Below, one piece after another: positions 59,012 through 64,000 of a stretch of DNA of 64,000 nucleotides. The position numbers and the translations under genes are program-made. Numbering within the stretch: position 1 is the stretch's first letter; each line of letters starts with the position of its first letter. This DNA is from Amyelois transitella (taxonomy: Eukaryota; Arthropoda; Insecta; Lepidoptera; Pyralidae). Below the pieces are notes generated by a model that saw only the letters and a list, made by a program, of their open reading frames with translations, ran no database searches and was not told the origin of the DNA. The stretch lies in NCBI RefSeq assembly GCF_032362555.1, contig NC_083527.1, forward strand, positions 7,192,001 to 7,256,000, read 5' to 3'.

Positions 59012-61702
59012 TCAGCTAACCTCAAAAGTCTGGTCATCGACCTTATGAGACACAGTGACGTCATTATTCCCTTTCCTCAAGGTCGGATGCAGAAACGAAT
59101 AATACCCAATCATAATTAACACCCCGCAAACATAAGGCACGACAATAAATACTAAAACTACATGAAAAACATTAGAATATTTAACATCGTCTTTCATATA
59201 AAAAAACCATAGCGCACCGCACGTTATATTCTCCAAGAAGCATAGAGTATAATATATAGCGTATCTATACCTGGTTCTACCTTCCACAGACAATATATAC
59301 GTGAAGAGGTACACGGATCCGAGTGCGAATGAGAAGGAGATCTCCGCTATCCTTGTCTGGGCGCAGAACACTGGCCGTTCGAATATTTGGATCCATGACG
59401 TCATTAGTAGTATGTGTATTGAGCATGCCAGTATTGTCCAATATGGAAATAGATAAGCTATCACTGAAATCGACATCACTCGGCTGACTGGAAATAAAAT
59501 ATTTCAATTATCTAACTGCTGCTGGTTTCTATATCTACATGTTTAACCACTTCACATCTTTCCCATGGACGTCGTAAAAGGAGACTAGGGATAGGCTTAT
59601 AAACTTGGGATTACTCTTACAGTCGATGGGCTAGCAGCCTGTCACTATTTGAATCTCAATTCCATTATGAACAGCTGAGCATGCCTTCCAGTTTTTCCGA
59701 GGCTGTATGTTCTTTCTACCCCGCAAGGGATACAGACCTGACTATAAGTATGTATACATACATACATATGGTCACGTCTATATCCCTTGCGGGGTAGACA
59801 GAGCCAACAGTCTTGAAAAGACTGAATGGCCACATTCAGCTATTTGGCTTAATGATAGAATTGAGATTCAAATAGTGACAGGCTGCTAACTGCTGTAGCC
59901 AATCGCCTAAAAAGAATCCCAAGTTTGTAAACCTATCCCTTAGTCGCCTTTTACGACATACGCGGGCAAGAGATGGAGTGGTCCCATTCTTTTTTGTATT
60001 GGTGCCGGGAACCACACGGCACTATAAGTATAGTATAAGTATCTAATATATTTAAACGAGCAATTCTTGTAGGTATATATATAATCAGGATCTCGGAAAC
60101 GGCTCCAACGATTTTCATGAAAGTTACAGATTAGGGGCTTTTCGGCTCAAGGAATCGATTTATCAAGGTCCTAGGTTCGAGAAAAGCTCGGTTCCCAAGA
60201 TATATATAAACATTTTAAAAACCGCGTTTTAACAAACTATATCAGTGCCATCTCTGGTAGACGGAGCAAAGCTCGGTCAACCAGGTACTGTATGTATAGA
60301 ACAACTCACGTGTCAGTAAATAATGCCACACGGTTTGCACGGCGGAGCCGAGCCAGGTCACGTTGAGTTTGTCCTCCTGCGCGAATCTGACGGCGCGCTG
60401 GTACGCGGCCAGGCACCACCCCATGCCGATCAGAGACGACGTCATCGATAGGGACTGATGCACTGGGAATCAGTAAATAAGAAATATATACATACATAAA
60501 ATCACGCCTTTCTCCCGGAGTGTTAGGCAGAGACTACATCTTTCCACTTGCCACGATCTCTGCATACTTCCTTCGCTTCATCCACATTTATAACTCTTTT
60601 CATGCAAGCTCGGCGGTTTCGGGTACTCTTGACCTGACCCTTTACCAGGACGTCCTTAATTTGATCAAGATACGTTCGTAGCCTTAGCCTTCCCATTCCG
60701 ACCTTTCCCTCCACACTTCCTTGTATATCTGCTTAGTCAACCTGCTTTCATTCATCCTCTCCACAAGACCAAACCATCTTAACATACCCTTTTCTATTCC
60801 TGTAACTACATCTTCTTTCACATCACATCATTTCCTTATCACGCTGTTCCTTATCCAGTCACTCAACTTCAAGGCTAGACTATGTCGCACTAAATATCGT
60901 GACCTTTGTGGTAATTTACAAGTAAACCGCTCTCGTCTTCTGAACATGATGGCGGACTATAGTACGTGCTGAGGAGTCGCATCCAGGAAATATCTGAAGA
61001 TCCTCAGCAGCATGGCGTCAGAATCCTCCATCAGCATCAGACAGATGGTTCAATGATTGAGATCCATAAATAGCGTCAAGTTTATAGTCCATCATCGCCT
61101 GAAAGAAAGACTGAAGTCTTCTTTCAGGCCTTTCAGGATCCCTGTATTGACTTTTACAATTTGAGAGACAAGAGAAGCAGTTGGAACACATCTTCCTTTT
61201 TTTAACCACACCGTGTAAAATATCTGGTATTTTTCAGTCTCGTTACTCACCCAGGGCATCGAGATTGTATACCTAGATCCTAGCGCACAAAATATCATGC
61301 CTGAACGGGCCGAGGGTCAGTCAGAATAAAACACCAGATTTTCGGATGTTCAAGGCGTGTTGCCTGGTCGTCGCCTTAGTCAAAATTCGATTGTTCTTTT
61401 TTTCATTGATATGTCAGTCAGTTTTTGTTCATCTAAAATGCCAAGTCAAAGTGTCTGTCTACGCATGGAGTCTGAACGGCCGCTGCAATGATCGCGATTC
61501 TTATGGTAACTTACAAGTGAACTGCTCGTGCCCTCTAAACATGATGGCGGTCTGCAGGACGAGCTGAGGAGCCGCCTCCAGGAAGCACTCGAAGATCCTC
61601 AGCAGCGCGGCGTCAGAATCTTCTTTCAGCATCAGACTGTAGTACAGTCTTTGCGATGCCGGGTCTTTCTTGCGTTCGGCGCGACGAGACTTGATGGCGT
61701 AT
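59012..61702 (-). CDS. XK-related (XKR) multi-pass membrane protein, 3' exons only
   Basis: XK-related proteins are multi-pass plasma-membrane proteins; some (Xkr8, CED-8) are apoptotic phospholipid scramblases. Three minus-strand coding exons are visible: 61515-61702, 60310-60462 and 59012-59487. Their GT/AG junctions join in frame to about 270 residues ending in TGA. The first ends after IFECFLEAAPQLVLQ, the family's characteristic ESAPQLVLQ-type motif. The second has SMTSSLIGMGWCLAAYQRA and ends near TVWHYLL. The last has SVEGRTRYRYAIYYTLCFLE, matching the family's EGRTRxR...YY...LEN, and GYYSFLHPT near the C-terminus. Four hydrophobic segments lie in the last exon. The acceptor at 61702 is the least certain boundary; a family E repeat lies about 35 bp upstream of it. 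The first exons, with about 100 or more residues, were not found and probably lie beyond 64000. I cannot assign the XKR subgroup. Confidence 0.88.
59540..60024. mobile_element. Two B copies tail to tail in an XKR intron
   Basis: 59555-59756 is a partial + copy ending GTATGTATACATACATACAT; 59757-60024 is a full minus copy. They share the ATGT/ACAT tail region and form an inverted pair. Confidence 0.82.
60490..60875 (-). mobile_element. Family C LINE fragment, longest copy in the window
   Basis: From the CATACATAAAATCACGCC tail through TCGGCGGTTTCGGGTACTC to the region encoding KGMLRWFGLVERM-like residues and LSDWIRNSVI-like residues, in reverse. It lies beside the XKR pseudoexon. Confidence 0.82.
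60920..61048 (-). pseudogene. Decayed duplicate of an XKR exon (pseudoexon)
   Basis: This stretch aligns without gaps to most of the functional XKR exon at 61515-61702, at roughly 75-80 percent identity by eye. Shared segments include GAAGATCCTCAGCAGC and ATGATGGCGG on the + strand. The minus-strand translation keeps EDSDAMLLRIFRYFLDATPQ, but the codon matching the Gln of VLQ is TAG, an in-frame stop. A donor-like GTAAAT is preserved at the same position as the real exon's GTAAGT. It sits in the intron between two functional exons. It is most simply a dead tandem exon copy; inclusion as a premature-stop (poison) exon is possible. Confidence 0.8.
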
Positions 61703-61736
61703 CTGATGGTGTCATTTAAAAAATATAATTATTGAA

Positions 61737-61890
61737 TAGAATAGAATAGATTTATTTTCAAAACTGGACACAAGGTATCACTAATTGACGTCACATCACT
61801 TAAATCTAATTATAACTAATATCGCTTCGAAAGCTCATGTGTAGAAGAAGCGGCGGAACAAACTACACTGCAGCATTTTCATCGGACGTA
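61737..61890 (+). mobile_element. Family E copy next to an XKR exon
   Basis: GAATAGATTTATTTTCAAAA to CTACACTGCAGCATTTTC, beginning about 35 bases from the proposed XKR acceptor at 61702. Confidence 0.78.
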
Positions 61891-62004
61891 TATAGGTACA
61901 TGTGAATATCTAGCAAGCTGAGGCTAGCAACCTGTAACTATCTGAATTTCAGTACCATGTTTATGCCACAGCCTTATACATAAACTTGTGAATTTATACA
62001 TGCA

Positions 62005-62270
62005 CTAGCTGTGCCCGCAACTTTGTCCGCGTGGAATAGTTATTTTGGGCATCATTGAAGCCCTCAAGGATGAATAATTTTCCCCGTTTTTTCCACATTT
62101 TCCAATATTTCTTTGCTCCTTATAGTTGCAGCGTGATGTTATATAGCCTAAAGCCTTCCTCGTTAAATGGTCTATTCAACGCAAAAATAATTTATCAATT
62201 CGAACCAGTAGTTCCTGAGATTACCGCGTTCAAACAAACAAACTCTTTAGCTTTATAATATTAGTATAGA
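62005..62270 (-). mobile_element. Family D2 Helitron-like element
   Basis: CTAGCTGTGCCCGCAACTTT after A, ending TTATAATATTAGTATAGA before T. Confidence 0.82.
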
Positions 62271-63084
62271 TAAATACAAACATATAATCAAGATATTCAT
62301 TGAATAAATAATTTAAATGATTACGAAAAAGAATCTTCTAAAAATTGGCGCTTTAATCTCGACCAGAATATTTACTGAAAGCCATAATAACATCGATTCG
62401 TCACATAGATTTTAAACACATTATCGACGTAATTCACAAGGTCAAGTTTTTTATCGATGACTCAATAGAAATTTATTTCGGAAAAGATATATATCAGCTT
62501 CATAATCGCTTAATTAAAAACTTTTGAGCTGACGTAAAAACATTCTTAAGATTGTGTTTCTATCATTTGATGTATCTTTATTTATTTAATTGAAAACTAG
62601 CTATTGCGCGGGGCTTCGCTCAAGCGGGAAATTCCAGAAAAATAGTAGCCCACGTCACTGCTGAAAGTCTATTCTATATCTGTGCAAATTTTCGTGAAAA
62701 TCAATCCAGTAGTTTTTGAGTTTATTCGTAACAAAAACAAATATTTTCTCTTTATTATTCTTATAAGCAACACACTCAAGTGTTGGTAAAAAGCGTGCTC
62801 GTCATCCCTTAGTCTTCGCTAACCAGATCAGTACCGAAGCATTTTTTGGAATTCACTCCAGGAGAAATTTAAGAAAAATCTTCGTAACAGAAAATTATAC
62901 ATATTATTAATTAATTATATAATTATACATATACGACCACTGGAATAAGCCTAGCCGTTGGCGGATTAAAAAAAACTTTACCTACCCTCATTAATTATAC
63001 GGTGAACTTACAATGAGCAATTTATTTTGTCATTTGTTTGAGTCCCCATTAGTCTTTGGATGTAGGTATATTCTGAAGGCTGTG
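62271..63084. other. Gene-free stretch before the Kazal gene
   Basis: 62598-62750 is a worn Helitron-like segment (CTAGCTATTGCGCGGGGCTT). No XKR exon was found here on the minus strand. Confidence 0.5.
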
Positions 63085-63831
63085 ATGTGGTGGATAGGTA
63101 AGAAGCTGAAGACGGTGGAAGTTACATACATACATATAGTTACGTCTATATATGTACCTCGCGAGCTAGACAGAGCCAGCAGTTTAAAAAGACTGATAGG
63201 CCACGGTCAGCTATTTGGCTCAATGATATAATTGCGGTTCAAATAGTGACTGTTGCTAGCCCATTGCCTAAAAAAACGAAACGCACGTTTGTAAGCCTAT
63301 CCCTTAGTCGCCTTTTACGACATCCATGGGAAAGAGGTGGAGTGGTCCTATTCTTTTTTGTATTGGTGCCGGGAACCACACGGCACTTTGATAATCAATT
63401 TAAATTACTATTAATTTCCCACTGATGTCTGTATCTACTTCCCCACAGGTCTCATCCTAGTACATCAAGCTATATCTGCACAAGGTACAGGGCAGGATTA
63501 CTCTGAAAATTTCGTATGCGGCACCGACGGTGTAACTTACGCCAGCAGTCATTTCATTTTAGCTCAGCTACTTCATAAAAACGTGGCCGTGAAGCACAAA
63601 GGGAGGTGTGACCTTCGAGATACTCCAATAAAGAAGATGTTACGATGCGATGTTGTCTATGGCTCTGAAGGACGGTTGGGTATAGAGGATTATACCAGAG
63701 ACGATGGAAGGAATTTAAAAAATCCTGGGACGAGGCTGACGTGGTCTGGAAACGTAGATAACAGAAAGCAGGAGAACAATGATGCCGTGGGGGTTAATAT
63801 TGGAATTAAGGGTATTTTAGCTCAACTATAG
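63085..63831 (+). CDS. Small secreted protein with a reduced Kazal domain
   Basis: Two exons, 63085-63097 and 63449-63831, join at a GTAAG donor and a pyrimidine-rich CCCCACAG acceptor to give 131 aa. The junction completes a compact signal peptide, MWWIGLILVHQAISA, followed by QGTGQDYSENFVCGTDGVTY. VCGTDGxTY is the hallmark of Kazal serine-protease inhibitors, and KHKGRC supplies the usual terminal GxC. Only two of the six Kazal cysteines remain in the domain, those in VCG and GRC, which correspond to the C3-C6 disulfide pair. A third cysteine follows in MLRCD. The tail of about 80 residues is polar and matches nothing I know. An in-frame upstream ATG at 63013 has a better context but would bury the signal peptide, so I chose 63085. 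A B element fills the intron. Inhibitory activity is uncertain. Confidence 0.8.
63124..63388 (-). mobile_element. Family B element filling the Kazal gene intron
   Basis: ACATACATACATATAGTTACG to ACCACACGGCAC, between the two coding exons. Confidence 0.87.
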
Positions 63832-63854
63832 ACTTTTCGTGTGGTTCCCGACAT

Positions 63855-64000
63855 TGCCGTGTGGTTCCCGGCACCAATAAAAAAAAAAAGAATAGGACCA
63901 CTCCATCTCGTTCGGTTCCCATGGATGTCGTAAAAGGCGACTAAGGGATAGGCTTATAAACTTGGGATTCTTCTTTTAGGCGATGGGCTAGCAACCCGTC
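63855..64000 (+). mobile_element. Family B element, cut by the window end
   Basis: GCCGTGTGGTTCCCGGCACC starts about 24 bases after the Kazal stop. A short duplicate of the head (GTGTGGTTCCCGACATTGCC) precedes it. Confidence 0.85.

Overview
The window looks like nuclear DNA from a moth or butterfly. It is AT-rich, its genes are split by spliceosomal introns, and it is packed with repeat types typical of Lepidoptera: tRNA-derived SINEs, short elements with (ATGT)n tails, Helitron-type elements that end in CTAG and sit between A and T, an R1-clade LINE fragment and a dead mariner. The species cannot be named from the sequence.

Positions 1 to about 39,300 hold no gene I can support. This part is layered transposon debris separated by unremarkable AT-rich DNA. 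Two terminal-inverted-repeat (TIR) elements stand out, at 22786-25783 and 37154-38297. Each carries a short motif repeated many times inside it. The first has a clean TTAT target duplication inside a SINE tail and has itself been invaded by an R1-clade LINE.

Positions 40,376 to 63,831 are gene-dense. In order: Vps28 (ESCRT-I subunit, + strand, six coding exons, 210 aa); a five-exon gene for an unrecognised 296-aa secreted, probably glycosylated protein (+); the intronless actin-related protein Arp8 (INO80 complex, +, 563 aa); the last three coding exons of an XK-related (XKR) membrane protein (-), with a decayed copy of one exon lying in an intron; and a small secreted protein with a reduced Kazal domain (+). 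The first XKR exons were not found and probably lie to the right of the window, which would place the Kazal gene inside an XKR intron. The five genes have unrelated functions and do not form a pathway.

Transposons fill the introns. Intron 5 of Vps28 holds a palindrome of about 470 bp and an inverted SINE pair. In the secreted-protein gene, one repeat ends close to the exon 2 acceptor, and the exon 3 acceptor exists as a 17-bp duplicate on both sides of another repeat. Repeat families are given letters here: A, tRNA-headed SINE; B, short element beginning GTGCCGTGTGG with an (ATGT)n tail; C, 3' part of an RTE-like LINE; D, D2 and D3, Helitron-like; E, short interspersed 3'-end repeat ending near GCAGCATTTTC; F, second tRNA-headed SINE.
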